64,000 nucleotides of DNA from CBDDLD01 sp965250025 (GCA_965250025.1 OZ252283.1:2666001-2730000), one strand, 5' to 3'; positions 1 through 8,368 are shown, counted from the first letter of the stretch. A program made the numbers and translations. Notes: generated by a model not told the origin, from the sequence alone.

Positions 1-23
1 CAACCGTTAAGAGCATAAATTAC

Positions 24-56
24 AAAAGCGAGTCCAATGTGGCTCGCTTTTATATT
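24..56 (+). terminator. Terminator of a gene upstream of the window
   Basis: Arms AAAAGCGAG (24-32) and CTCGCTTTT (43-51) can pair around a 10-nt loop, followed by an AT-rich run. It precedes the rpsO promoter, so it most likely ends a transcript that begins outside the window. Positions 1-118 hold no gene that I can see. Confidence 0.6.
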
Positions 57-118
57 ATACTGAGACCCAAGTTTTAAATAGCCATAGGTGTTGAAGTCAA
101 AATAAATGCTACGACTCA

Positions 119-147
119 TTGTAAATCCTTAAAAATTACTATATTTG
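119..147 (+). promoter_or_regulatory. Bacteroidota-type promoter of rpsO
   Basis: TTG at 119-121 and TATATTTG at 140-147 are 18 nt apart, matching the Bacteroidota consensus TTTG about 19 nt TAnnTTTG. The predicted transcription start near 154 lies inside the longest S15 reading frame, which supports the internal start at 202. Confidence 0.65.
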
Positions 148-201
148 CCGCTTGAAAGAAAATCTTTCATAGTACATAAAAATCATTTAAATAATATTGG
201 A

Positions 202-471
202 ATGTATTTAACAAAAGAAAAAAAGGAAGAAATCTTCGCAAAGCACGGTAAAGGTAAAAATGATACTGGTAGTGCTGAAGGCCAAATTGCTTTATTCACT
301 CATAGAATAAATCATTTAACAGAACATTTAAAAAACAACCGTAAAGACTTTAACACTGAACGTTCTCTAGTAAAATTAGTAGGTAAGCGTAGAGCTTTAC
401 TAGATTATTTGACAAAGAAAGATATCATGAGATATCGTGCCATTGTTAAAGAATTAGGATTAAGAAAATAA
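202..471 (+). CDS. rpsO: 30S ribosomal protein S15
   Basis: S15 is a primary rRNA-binding protein of the small subunit platform and binds the central domain of 16S rRNA. The 89-aa product starts MYLTKEKKEEIF and carries the family signature around KNDTGSAEGQIALFT, plus the basic C-terminal segment KRRALLDYL. The frame can be read further upstream from a TTG at 145, but that extension is not part of the S15 family and the -7 promoter box overlaps it, so ATG 202 is chosen. A terminator follows, then pnp in the same direction, the widely conserved rpsO-pnp order. Confidence 0.97.
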   Translation: MYLTKEKKEEIFAKHGKGKNDTGSAEGQIALFTHRINHLTEHLKNNRKDFNTERSLVKLVGKRRALLDYLTKKDIMRYRAIVKELGLRK

Positions 472-483
472 TCATCAGAAAGA

Positions 484-507
484 CCACGCCTACAGCGTGG
501 TTTTTTT
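484..507 (+). terminator. rpsO terminator
   Basis: Stem CCACGC (484-489) pairs with GCGTGG (495-500), followed by seven Ts (501-507). It lies 12 nt after the rpsO stop codon, so pnp is at least partly transcribed on its own. Confidence 0.85.
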
Positions 508-570
508 GTTATTTATACAACTCAACGTCGGAGTATAAATGACGCAAACAAGAAGCTAATTATAGTTTTT

Positions 571-609
571 CATTGGTATCACAACAACTACAACAACACA
601 ACACCAATG
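571..609 (+). promoter_or_regulatory. Inverted repeat in the pnp leader
   Basis: CATTGGT (571-577) pairs with ACCAATG (603-609). The 25-nt loop consists almost only of A and C. It ends 21 nt before the pnp start codon. Enterobacterial pnp leaders fold into a stem used for autoregulation, but no homology to that element is claimed. The function is unknown. Confidence 0.4.
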
Positions 610-630
610 TTTAATTAGAATTAAAAATTT

Positions 631-2871
631 ATGATTCCAAAAACTTATAGAGAGGTCATTACTCTCGACGATGGAAGAGAGATTTCTATCGAAACCGGAA
701 AATTAGCAAAACAAGCTCATGGTAGTGTTGTTGTGCAAATGGGAAATGCCATGTTGTTATGTACTGTAGTATCTAACTATCATGCTGCCGATGTAGACTT
801 TTTACCTTTAACTGTAGATTACAGAGAAAAATTTGCAGCTGCAGGACGTTATCCTGGTGGATTCTTCAAAAGAGAAGCCCGACCAAGTACAGAAGAGATA
901 CTTACCATGCGATTGGTGGACCGTGTATTACGACCTCTATTCCCAAAAGACTATCATGCCGAAACTCAAGTCATGATACAGTTAATGTCTCATGATGATA
1001 GTGTAATGCCAGATGCATTAGCAGGTTTGGCCGCTTCAACAGCTATCCAATTGAGTGATATTCCTTTTGAAACACCGATATCAGAAGTTCGTGTAGCCAG
1101 AGTTAACGGGGAATTTGTAATTAATCCAAGTAGAGAAATCTTAGAACAAGCCGATATTGATATGATGGTTGGAGCTTCTGCGGATTCTGTAATGATGGTA
1201 GAAGGTGAAATGGACGAGTGTAGTGAGGAAGAAATGGCAGATGCTATTAAGTTTGCCCACGAAGCTATTAAAGTACAATGTGAAGCACAGATAAAACTGG
1301 CTGAGGCTTTCGGTAAAAAAGAAACCAGAGAATACGAGCCGGAAGACGAAGACGAAGCTTTATCAGAAAAGATTCACAATCTTGTTTATGACAAATCATA
1401 TGCTATAGCAAAAAGTGGTTCTTCAAAACAAGAGCGTGGCTTAGCATTTAGCGAGCTCAAAGAAGAGGTTTTTGAATCTTTTACTGAAGAAGAACAAGAA
1501 GAATTAGGGAAACTTATTCATAAGTATTTCGCTAAAGCTCAAAAAGCAGCTGTAAGAGATCTAACGCTTAACGAAGGGGTACGTTTAGACGGACGTCAAA
1601 CGACAGATATCAGACCCATTTGGTGTGAAGTTGATTATTTACCATCAACACACGGGTCTTCAATTTTCACCAGAGGAGAAACTCAAGCACTGGCAACAGT
1701 AACTTTAGGAACTTCTCGCGAAGCAAATATGGTAGACTTACCTACATATCAAGGTGAAGAAACCTTCTATTTACATTATAACTTCCCACCATTTTCTACT
1801 GGTGAGGCAAGACCATTGAGAGGAACTTCTCGTAGAGAGATTGGACATGGTAACCTTGCTCAACGCGCCCTAAAAGGTATGGTTCCTGAAGACTGGCCAT
1901 ACACTGTCAGAGTCGTTTCTGAAGTATTAGAAAGTAACGGATCATCATCAATGGCTACCGTTTGTGCCGGAACTATGGCCTTAATGGATGCTGGTGTAAG
2001 CATAAAGAAGCCCGTTTCTGGTATTGCCATGGGATTAATTTCTGATGGAGATCGTTATGCCGTATTGAGTGACATCCTTGGAGATGAAGATCACCTGGGA
2101 GATATGGACTTTAAAGTCACAGGAACTGAAGACGGTATTACTGCTTGCCAAATGGATATTAAGATCAAAGGTTTAAGCTATGAGATCCTTGTTAAAGCTT
2201 TAAAGCAAGCCAGAGATGGAAGATTACACATCTTAAAAAAACTTACCGATACCATACCGGCAGCTAATGCTGATGTTAAGCCTCATGCGCCTAAGATGGT
2301 AACTGCTAAATTACCAAATGACCTTATCGGTGCATTTATTGGACCTGGTGGAAAAGTAATTCAAGAGTTGCAAAAAGAAACCAATACCACTATTGTAATT
2401 AATGAAGATCCGGTTACCGAAGAAGGTATCGTAGAAATTCTAGGCACCGATCAAGCAGGCATTGATGCTGTATTGGCTAAGATCGATGCGCTTACATTTA
2501 AGCCGGAAAAAGGTAGTGTTTATGAAGTTAAAGTGATCAAAATATTAGATTTTGGCGCTGTTGTAGAATACACTGAAGCTCCAGGTAATGAGGTGTTGTT
2601 ACATGTGAGCGAACTGGCTTGGGAACGCACTAATAATGTTACCGATGTTGTTAACATTGGCGATGTTATTGACGTTAAATACTTCGGTATAGATCCAAGA
2701 ACCAGAAAAGAAAAAGTATCTCGCAAAGCCATTTTACCAAAGCCAGAAGGTTTTGTAGAACGTCCTAAACGAGACAACAATCGTGGTAGAGATAATCGTG
2801 GGCGTGACAACCGTAACAGAGATAATCGCAGAGACGATAGAAAACCAAGAGACGATAAAAAAGAAGATTAA
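631..2871 (+). CDS. pnp: Polyribonucleotide nucleotidyltransferase (PNPase)
   Basis: PNPase degrades RNA 3' to 5' by phosphorolysis in the cytoplasm. The 746-aa protein has the full family layout: first RNase PH-like domain (about 15-145), a helical linker, the second RNase PH domain (about 320-460, with FSTGEARPLRGTSRREIGHG in its core), a KH domain with IGPGGK near residue 570, an S1 domain (about 630-705), and a basic tail of Arg/Asp/Asn repeats (DNRGRDNR type) after residue 715. Such tails are common in Bacteroidota and may bind RNA. A strong bidirectional terminator follows. Confidence 0.97.
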   Translation: MIPKTYREVITLDDGREISIETGKLAKQAHGSVVVQMGNAMLLCTVVSNYHAADVDFLPLTVDYREKFAAAGRYPGGFFKREARPSTEEILTMRLVDRVLRPLFPKDYHAETQVMIQLMSHDDSVMPDALAGLAASTAIQLSDIPFETPISEVRVARVNGEFVINPSREILEQADIDMMVGASADSVMMVEGEMDECSEEEMADAIKFAHEAIKVQCEAQIKLAEAFGKKETREYEPEDEDEALSEKIHNLVYDKSYAIAKSGSSKQERGLAFSELKEEVFESFTEEEQEELGKLIHKYFAKAQKAAVRDLTLNEGVRLDGRQTTDIRPIWCEVDYLPSTHGSSIFTRGETQALATVTLGTSREANMVDLPTYQGEETFYLHYNFPPFSTGEARPLRGTSRREIGHGNLAQRALKGMVPEDWPYTVRVVSEVLESNGSSSMATVCAGTMALMDAGVSIKKPVSGIAMGLISDGDRYAVLSDILGDEDHLGDMDFKVTGTEDGITACQMDIKIKGLSYEILVKALKQARDGRLHILKKLTDTIPAANADVKPHAPKMVTAKLPNDLIGAFIGPGGKVIQELQKETNTTIVINEDPVTEEGIVEILGTDQAGIDAVLAKIDALTFKPEKGSVYEVKVIKILDFGAVVEYTEAPGNEVLLHVSELAWERTNNVTDVVNIGDVIDVKYFGIDPRTRKEKVSRKAILPKPEGFVERPKRDNNRGRDNRGRDNRNRDNRRDDRKPRDDKKED

Positions 2872-2893
2872 CTTCTCTTATAATTCAATAATC

Positions 2894-2928
2894 AAAAAAG
2901 CGCGGTGTAATTACACTGCGCTTTTTTG
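2894..2928. terminator. Bidirectional terminator between pnp and a convergent gene
   Basis: Arms GCGCGGTGTAA (2900-2910) and TTACACTGCGC (2911-2921) pair with one G-T wobble. They are flanked by six As on the left and six Ts on the right, so it can work on both strands. It sits between pnp and the minus-strand gene ending at 2931. Confidence 0.85.
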
Positions 2929-2930
2929 AT

Positions 2931-3458
2931 TCAGATACTTTCATAAATTCTTTTAACTACATATCGCCCGCCACCGCTCAGCACAATCAACATGCCTCCA
3001 CCTTCTTCATGACAACCATGCAGGATTAGATCATTGGCTTTAGTTAGCCCTAATTCGTATTTAACTAAGGCATACTCTCCAAATACATAAGGGATACCAG
3101 ATATTCTCAGGTTTTTATTTCTTAGTTTAACAAATCCGTTATGCCTTAATCGATACTTTAATACCTGACTTTTTAATAACGTGCTATCTTTAATAAAATC
3201 AAATCTTAACTGTTTTTTATTTAGTACTCTTATTTGAACTGAAGTATATTTTGTAGTATCTATTGATCGTTTCTTCCAATTTATTTTTCCATGTATTGAA
3301 TTGTGATTCAATTTCAAACTATCACTGTCAAAGTTTTGATATTCGCCTTCTATAGCTTTAACATGAGTTAAAACTTTATGATCAGCATCTTTATACTTAG
3401 GAATTCCTCCACAATTAAAGAGCAGCAGCCCAAAAACCATATAGAATGTCGATCTCAT
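2931..3458 (-). CDS. Hypothetical lipoprotein
   Basis: I do not recognise this 175-aa protein. The N-terminus MRSTFYMVFGLLLFNCGG is a short lipoprotein signal with Cys16 as the likely lipidated residue. The body is rich in Lys and beta-branched residues with no catalytic motif that I can name. A Gly-rich stretch (EEGGGMLIVLSGGGRYVV) lies near the end. It follows the next gene by 5 nt on the same strand, so the two are probably one transcript. The pairing suggests an envelope role, without further detail. Confidence 0.75.
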   Translation of the reverse strand: MRSTFYMVFGLLLFNCGGIPKYKDADHKVLTHVKAIEGEYQNFDSDSLKLNHNSIHGKINWKKRSIDTTKYTSVQIRVLNKKQLRFDFIKDSTLLKSQVLKYRLRHNGFVKLRNKNLRISGIPYVFGEYALVKYELGLTKANDLILHGCHEEGGGMLIVLSGGGRYVVKRIYESI

Positions 3459-3463
3459 AATAC

Positions 3464-4132
3464 TTATTTAAAATTCCAGTTAATAAATGGCAATGAACGC
3501 TTATTGTTCTTATTCCAAAGTCCTAATTGTATGCCTTTAAGGTTATCACATTTATTAAACAACCCTATTTGAATGCCGTTAACCTGAGCATCAAAATTTC
3601 CCAATATGGCAATATCAACACCATTGACCATCATGTGTTTATTTATTACTGACGATATGGATAAACCATTGACCTTGGTATCAAAACCACCTGTAAGATT
3701 CAACTCCAGGCCATTAACAATAGCGGGATCTAAAAATGCTATTCCAAACCGAATGCCATTGACTTTATCAAAAACCATACGATCGACATAGTTTCTATTA
3801 TAGCTGGGAGGATCATGTACAAAAGGCGGTATGGAATGTACAATGGTTAAAAAAGGAAAAAATACACTAACAGGGCTTAGTCCCAATTCGAGACCATTGG
3901 TCATTATAGCATTAGACTCATTATACCAGTAATTGATATTTAATCCGTTAATCTTGTTGGATTTAGAGGGAGAGAATACAATAATATCTTTCTCTATAAT
4001 GGCCGCTTTATCTAACTTAAACTTTACGGTTTTAAAGTCTTGTTGAAGTGTATTGATGGTATCTCCCGTTTGCTGACCAAATGACCATTTAAAAGTAATC
4101 AACACGAATACCTTAAGCATATAATACTTCAT
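3464..4132 (-). CDS. Secreted protein with repeated VNG motifs (LA_2272-like surface repeat)
   Basis: This is a 222-aa protein with an N-terminal signal (MKYYMLKVFVLITFKWSFGQ). After about residue 60 it carries a degenerate repeat of roughly 20 residues built on (V)NGL/I followed by alternating hydrophobic residues: NGLNINYW, NGLELGLSP, NGIRFGIAF, NGLELNLTG, NGLSISSV, NGVDIAIL, NGIQIGLF, KGIQLGLW. The spacing fits stacked beta strands. The same repeat occurs in bacterial surface proteins named LA_2272 type. The C-terminus ends in aromatic residues (FINWNFK). Function is unknown. It forms an operon with the lipoprotein gene downstream. Confidence 0.72.
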   Translation of the reverse strand: MKYYMLKVFVLITFKWSFGQQTGDTINTLQQDFKTVKFKLDKAAIIEKDIIVFSPSKSNKINGLNINYWYNESNAIMTNGLELGLSPVSVFFPFLTIVHSIPPFVHDPPSYNRNYVDRMVFDKVNGIRFGIAFLDPAIVNGLELNLTGGFDTKVNGLSISSVINKHMMVNGVDIAILGNFDAQVNGIQIGLFNKCDNLKGIQLGLWNKNNKRSLPFINWNFK

Positions 4133-4155
4133 GATTTCATATTTAAAGTTGACTT

Positions 4156-4163
4156 CAAAATTA
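4156..4163 (-). promoter_or_regulatory. Candidate -7 box of the VNG-repeat gene
   Basis: On the minus strand this reads TAATTTTG, matching TAnnTTTG, 24 nt before the start codon at 4132. I found no convincing -33 box, so confidence is modest. Confidence 0.4.
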
Positions 4164-4214
4164 TTGTAATATTCGCATTAAAAATCGTATTAAACACAAG
4201 AAATGCTTTTATTA

Positions 4215-4245
4215 TTTGTGATTATCACAAAATCATGTATCTTTA
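4215..4245 (+). promoter_or_regulatory. Palindromic operator overlapping a promoter
   Basis: TTTGTGAT (4215-4222), one T, then ATCACAAA (4224-4231) is a perfect 17-nt inverted repeat. Its first four bases also serve as a -33 box TTTG, 19 nt before TATCTTTA (4238-4245), which differs from TAnnTTTG at one base. A dimeric regulator bound here would cover the -33 element. The next gene encodes an HTH-like protein, so autoregulation is possible. Confidence 0.6.
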
Positions 4246-4251
4246 AATTTT

Positions 4252-5220
4252 ATGATACAAGAACAACTATTAAAAGCTATAAACGGTATTTTACCACAAG
4301 GTCATTCGCTAAATGAAGCTATAGCTTCTGTCCTGGATATCAGTTATGATGCCGCACATCGCCGATCAAGCTTAAAAAGTAAGTTTTCACTTGAAGAGAG
4401 TGTACAGTTGGCAAGGCATTACAATTTGTCACTGGATGGATTATACGACACTACTGATCGGCATGTATTGGTTGTAGAAAAAACCAAACCCCTGATCAAT
4501 GAATCGGCTCTACAAGATTATTTTAAGCGTTCATATGAAAACTTATATCCCTTATTGAACCAACCGGACTGCACACTACTCTATTCCGCAAAAGACATTC
4601 CTCTGTTTTATACAATAGGAGAAGATATTTTAAGCAAATTCAAAATATATGTTTGGTTAAAACTGTTGGATGTCAACTTTAGCAATGTCAATTTTGATCG
4701 TTTTTCATTAGGAATTGACACCATTACTTCTGCCAAACAATTAGGAGAATTGTATCACAATTTAAACACTATAGAAATTTGGGATATCACTACTATAAAC
4801 AGCACGCTAAAGCAAATTCACTACTATTATAAGGCTGGTATTATTTCCGACGCTACTGCACTTGCTTTATGCACTTCATTAAATACACTTATTCATAGCA
4901 TTTCTCAAAAGGTTAAGACAAAACATGACAATTTCAATCTTTATTATAATGAGTTACTGTTAATGAATAATAATGTATTGGTATCAACCCCTCAAATACA
5001 ATCCCTGTTTGTACCTTTTTCCATTCTATCTTATTATCAAACGCACGATAAACGTACCTGCAAGCAAGCCGAAAACTATTTTAATCAGCAATTAAGTCAT
5101 TCAAAATTATTAAACACTTCAGGAGAAAAAGAGCAACTTACTTTTTTTAATAAAATGCATCAAAAAGTTAATGCATTAGTACAATTAATCGAAGCTACAG
5201 AGCATTTAAACTTCGAATAA
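4252..5220 (+). CDS. HTH-like putative transcriptional regulator
   Basis: This 322-aa protein is probably cytoplasmic, with no signal peptide. Residues 5-65 look like a lambda-repressor-type helix-turn-helix (SLNEAIASVLDISYDAAHRR then SLEESVQLARHYNLSLDGLY). The remaining 250 residues are helical and rich in Leu, Tyr and Asn, without an enzymatic motif that I know. Similar long proteins with an N-terminal HTH are widespread in flavobacteria without an assigned function. The promoter carries a perfect palindrome over its -33 box. The start codon lies only 6 nt past the -7 box, so the transcript may be nearly leaderless. Confidence 0.7.
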   Translation: MIQEQLLKAINGILPQGHSLNEAIASVLDISYDAAHRRSSLKSKFSLEESVQLARHYNLSLDGLYDTTDRHVLVVEKTKPLINESALQDYFKRSYENLYPLLNQPDCTLLYSAKDIPLFYTIGEDILSKFKIYVWLKLLDVNFSNVNFDRFSLGIDTITSAKQLGELYHNLNTIEIWDITTINSTLKQIHYYYKAGIISDATALALCTSLNTLIHSISQKVKTKHDNFNLYYNELLLMNNNVLVSTPQIQSLFVPFSILSYYQTHDKRTCKQAENYFNQQLSHSKLLNTSGEKEQLTFFNKMHQKVNALVQLIEATEHLNFE

Positions 5221-5331
5221 TTATAAAAATTCAAAATTATATTTATATTAGTGTAACATTTTTGTGCTTTTTTACGTATAATAAATACAGCGACTAAATG
5301 TTGCTATAAAAATTGCACAAACACATTTTAA

Positions 5332-6195
5332 ATGAGACAACTAAAAATTACGAAGCAGGTTACAAACAGAGAGACTGCTTCACTAGATAAATATTTACAG
5401 GAAATTGGTAAAGTTGATCTTATCACTGCAGATGAAGAGGTTGAATTAGCTCAACGTATCAAAGCAGGTGATCAGGTTGCATTAGAAAAATTAACCAAAG
5501 CCAATTTACGTTTTGTGGTTTCTGTAGCAAAACAATACCAGAATCAAGGACTTACTTTACCGGATTTAATTAATGAAGGCAATTTAGGTTTAATAAAAGC
5601 TGCACAACGTTTTGATGAAACCAGAGGTTTTAAGTTTATCTCATATGCCGTATGGTGGATTAGACAATCTATTTTACAGGCATTAGCGGAGCAATCACGT
5701 ATCGTTCGCTTACCATTAAATAAAATTGGATCGATCAATAAGATCAATAAAACTTTTGCATTCTTAGAGCAAAGCCATGAACGTCCACCTTCTGCAGAAG
5801 AAATTGCTAAGGAACTGGATATGACTATAAATGACGTTAAAGAATCCATGAAAAATTCTGGTCGTCACGTCTCCATGGACGCACCATTAGTTGAAGGTGA
5901 GGATTCCAATTTATACGATGTACTGCGTAGTGGTGAATCGCCAAATCCAGATAAAGATTTACTACATGAGTCTTTACGTACCGAGATTGAAAGAGCTCTG
6001 GAAACATTAACCCCACGTGAAGCGGATGTGATCCGTTTGTATTTTGGTTTGGGCAACCAACATCCAATGACTTTAGAAGAAATTGGTGAGACTTTTGACC
6101 TTACCAGAGAACGTGTAAGACAAATTAAAGAGAAAGCTATTCGTAGGTTAAAACATACCTCACGAAGTAAAATATTAAAAACATATTTAGGTTAG
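5332..6195 (+). CDS. rpoD: Primary RNA polymerase sigma factor (RpoD/SigA type)
   Basis: Directs RNA polymerase to housekeeping promoters. The 287-aa protein is the short primary sigma factor usual in Bacteroidota and lacks the long acidic region 1.1 of proteobacterial RpoD. Region 1.2 lies at about 16-50 (LDKYLQEIGKVDLITADEE). Region 2 is at 55-125, with the core-binding and -10 recognition helix ending YAVWWIRQSILQAL. Region 3 is at 130-200 and region 4 at 215-280, with the HTH TLEEIGETFDLTRERVRQIK. Two hairpins separate it from rpe. The many TAnnTTTG promoters in the window are what this factor is known to read in the phylum. Confidence 0.95.
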   Translation: MRQLKITKQVTNRETASLDKYLQEIGKVDLITADEEVELAQRIKAGDQVALEKLTKANLRFVVSVAKQYQNQGLTLPDLINEGNLGLIKAAQRFDETRGFKFISYAVWWIRQSILQALAEQSRIVRLPLNKIGSINKINKTFAFLEQSHERPPSAEEIAKELDMTINDVKESMKNSGRHVSMDAPLVEGEDSNLYDVLRSGESPNPDKDLLHESLRTEIERALETLTPREADVIRLYFGLGNQHPMTLEEIGETFDLTRERVRQIKEKAIRRLKHTSRSKILKTYLG

Positions 6196-6228
6196 TCATT
6201 TTTTTACGACTGACTTAATTAAGGTAAC

Positions 6229-6258
6229 AACAGTTACAAAACATAACTGTTCGTTTTT
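6229..6258 (+). terminator. Sigma factor gene terminator
   Basis: AACAGTTA (6229-6236) and TAACTGTT (6244-6251) form a perfect 8-bp stem with a 7-nt loop, followed by CG and six Ts. It lies 34 nt after the stop codon. Confidence 0.65.
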
Positions 6259-6270
6259 TGATTGATGAAA

Positions 6271-6306
6271 GAACCCACGGCTGATTACCGTGGGTTCATT
6301 TTTTTA
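6271..6306 (+). terminator. Second terminator before rpe
   Basis: GAACCCACGG (6271-6280) pairs perfectly with CCGTGGGTTC (6288-6297), followed by eight Ts (6299-6306). It lies 13 nt after the first hairpin, giving a tandem terminator after the sigma factor gene. It also places the real rpe start downstream of it. Confidence 0.85.
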
Positions 6307-6309
6307 GAG

Positions 6310-6317
6310 TATTTTTG
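6310..6317 (+). promoter_or_regulatory. Candidate -7 box of rpe
   Basis: TATTTTTG matches TAnnTTTG directly after the tandem terminator and 28 nt before the rpe start codon at 6346. I see no clear -33 box because that area is the terminator stem. Confidence 0.4.
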
Positions 6318-6345
6318 CTCAAATTCTTCAACACGACCTAATATT

Positions 6346-7005
6346 ATGAGTTCTAAACTAATTGCCCCTTCTATGTTGGCTGCAGATTTTGCTAATTTGC
6401 AAAGAGATACTGAAATGGTAAATAATAGTGATGCCGACTGGTTTCATATTGATGTGATGGATGGCCATTTTGTACCTAACATCTCTTACGGAATGCCGGT
6501 GATACAAGCCATCAAAAAACATGCTACAAAACCTCTGGATGTGCATTTAATGATAGAAAAACCGGAGCGTTATATTGAAGAATTTGCCAAAGTTGGTGCC
6601 GATATCATTACTGTACACTATGAATCTACTGTGCATTTACATCGTACATTAAGACAAATAAAAGATGCCGGATGCAAAGCTGGTATTGTATTGAACATTA
6701 CCACGCCAATAAATGTCTTAGAAGATATCTTACCAGAGTGTTACATGATCTTATTGATGTCTATAAATCCTGGGTTTGGCGGACAGAAGTTTGAAGAGGT
6801 CACCTATAACAGGGTTAAGAAATTAAGAAAAATGATCGATAATCAAGGTTTGGATACACTTATTGAAATTGACGGCGGTGTTAATAATAAAAATATTCAA
6901 CCATTAGCAGAAGCCGGGGCCGATGTTTTTGTTGCAGGCAGCTATATTTTTAAAAGCGATAATCCAACAGAAACTATTAAAGATCTGAAACAAATTATTT
7001 CCTAA
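6346..7005 (+). CDS. rpe: Ribulose-phosphate 3-epimerase
   Basis: Interconverts ribulose 5-phosphate and xylulose 5-phosphate in the pentose phosphate pathway. The 219-aa TIM barrel starts MSSKLIAPSMLAADF, with the family landmarks HIDVMDGHFVPN (metal and catalytic Asp), MSINPGFGGQKF (phosphate loop) and DGGVNNKN (second catalytic Asp region). The frame runs upstream to 6262 through the terminator hairpin, which cannot be coding, so ATG 6346 is used. It is transcribed alone and ends at a terminator shared with a convergent gene. Confidence 0.96.
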   Translation: MSSKLIAPSMLAADFANLQRDTEMVNNSDADWFHIDVMDGHFVPNISYGMPVIQAIKKHATKPLDVHLMIEKPERYIEEFAKVGADIITVHYESTVHLHRTLRQIKDAGCKAGIVLNITTPINVLEDILPECYMILLMSINPGFGGQKFEEVTYNRVKKLRKMIDNQGLDTLIEIDGGVNNKNIQPLAEAGADVFVAGSYIFKSDNPTETIKDLKQIIS

Positions 7006-7017
7006 TTATATTTCAAT

Positions 7018-7045
7018 AAAAAAGGCGCTTAAAGCGCCTTTTTTT
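7018..7045. terminator. Bidirectional terminator between rpe and the CBS gene
   Basis: GGCGCT (7024-7029) and AGCGCC (7033-7038) pair around a 3-nt loop, with A-tracts to the left and a T-tract to the right. It serves both convergent genes. Confidence 0.8.
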
Positions 7046-7463
7046 AATACTGTGCTATAAGGTAATTGATCAGATCTGTTGTAGTGACTATACCCACCAA
7101 ACAACCTTTTTCAGTGACCGGTAATGCATGAAACTCTCTTGTTGCCAAAATCTGCGCAACTTCTTTAATAGTAGTATTAACATCCACGGTAACAACATTC
7201 TTCACCATAACCTGTTCTATGGTAAACATATTATATACCAAAGTATCGACTTCACTCTCTGATTCATCTACGGCATCTGCAAAACTAATTCTTAACAAAT
7301 CGGTATAACTCAACATTCCTATAATAACGTCTCCTGAGACTACCGGAATATGTCTTATCTTATGACGCTTAAATAACATTTCTGCTCTTTCAAGATCATC
7401 TGTTCTATTCAAAGCTATAATATGCTTTGACATTATATCTGTAACTGGTGTTCTCTGTTTCAT
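7044..7463 (-). CDS. CBS-domain pair protein
   Basis: This 139-aa protein is made almost entirely of two CBS motifs (about 8-65 and 78-137). It has no fused enzyme domain. Typical sequences are RHIPVVSGDVIIGMLSYTDL and FHALPVTEKGCLVGIVTTTD. CBS pairs bind adenosine nucleotides and act as energy sensors or regulatory subunits; the partner here is unknown. An in-frame ATG seven codons upstream (7484) is possible, but MKQRTPVTDIMSKH fits the domain boundary better. Confidence 0.85.
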   Translation of the reverse strand: MKQRTPVTDIMSKHIIALNRTDDLERAEMLFKRHKIRHIPVVSGDVIIGMLSYTDLLRISFADAVDESESEVDTLVYNMFTIEQVMVKNVVTVDVNTTIKEVAQILATREFHALPVTEKGCLVGIVTTTDLINYLIAQY

Positions 7464-7540
7464 TGTATTAGATTTTAAATTCACTATTAAAAGTAGTGGT
7501 ATAAAACAGAAAAAATTATGATAAAAATCATACTCGGCTA

Positions 7541-8368
7541 TTAATAGCCTGCAAAATTAAAATTGAGCATTTGTTTTACATATTTATACAGCTCAGGAAA
7601 CTGCTGTTTGAACTCTTGTGGCGTTTCAATGAAATTCTCTAACAATACCGCAACAAATTCAAATTCGTTAGTGTAAGCATAGGCTCTGAAATATCTTGAC
7701 TTGATTAGTGCTTTCCTCACAGATTCATGGTCTCTTAAATAGCCCTTTAGCTCTAAAAAACCATTATTGAATATCATAGCACTAATATCATCATTACTAA
7801 AACTATTGAGGTGAATGGCATGCCCAAACTCATGAACGCCTAAATTTAAATTGTCATTGCTTATATCATATCCTTCCAAAAAATCTTTCCAGGAGAACAC
7901 AATAGCTCCAATTTGTGGATTCACTTCGCCTTTATGTAGAGTTTCATTGGCTTTAGAGTAAAAGGGTTTAGGATACACAACTATGGTACTTATAATATTT
8001 ATAAGATATTCTTTAAACCCAAAGGTGAGCATAATGGCCGTGGCGGAGACCAATACTTTGATATCATCAGTAAGCTCCAGATCGTCCCTGCTAATAAAAT
8101 CTTTATCCTTCAAAAACGTAGCCACTCTATGTCTAAAAACGATCTGTTCTTTAGCTTTTAGCCTGTTATAAAAAGTAAAGTTCTTTTCTAAAATACGTTT
8201 TTGATTTTTACTCAACTTATTCTGCACCATCACATAGTTGAGAAAGAATGGTTTTTTATATTTATTGGCATACAATTGCTCAAAATAGATGTAAAATCTA
8301 CTAAGTACCACAGCGCCCATACCTACAAAAAAAGCAATAAGAAATGCTAACTTTAGCGTAGGGTTCAT
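7541..8368 (-). CDS. Zinc-dependent peptidase, M90 (MtfA-like) family
   Basis: MtfA-type proteins are gluzincin-like peptidases; the Escherichia coli protein also sequesters the Mlc repressor. This 275-aa product has one N-terminal membrane segment (about 5-25) and then the M90 core, with the zinc-binding motif HEFGH near residue 180 (LGVHEFGHAIHL) and a later Glu-rich helix (ESVRKALI to NEFEFVAVLLENF). A start ten codons upstream (8398) exists. However, a TATATTTA box just before it would place transcription initiation almost on that codon, so the inner ATG is preferred. Its substrate cannot be told. Confidence 0.85.
   Translation of the reverse strand: MNPTLKLAFLIAFFVGMGAVVLSRFYIYFEQLYANKYKKPFFLNYVMVQNKLSKNQKRILEKNFTFYNRLKAKEQIVFRHRVATFLKDKDFISRDDLELTDDIKVLVSATAIMLTFGFKEYLINIISTIVVYPKPFYSKANETLHKGEVNPQIGAIVFSWKDFLEGYDISNDNLNLGVHEFGHAIHLNSFSNDDISAMIFNNGFLELKGYLRDHESVRKALIKSRYFRAYAYTNEFEFVAVLLENFIETPQEFKQQFPELYKYVKQMLNFNFAGY

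Noticed and set aside
145..201. Longer S15 N-terminus from a TTG
   Set aside because: The region contains the end of the -7 promoter box and the transcription start, and the extra residues are foreign to S15.
6262..6345. Longer Rpe N-terminus
   Set aside because: It would translate the terminator hairpin and T-run.
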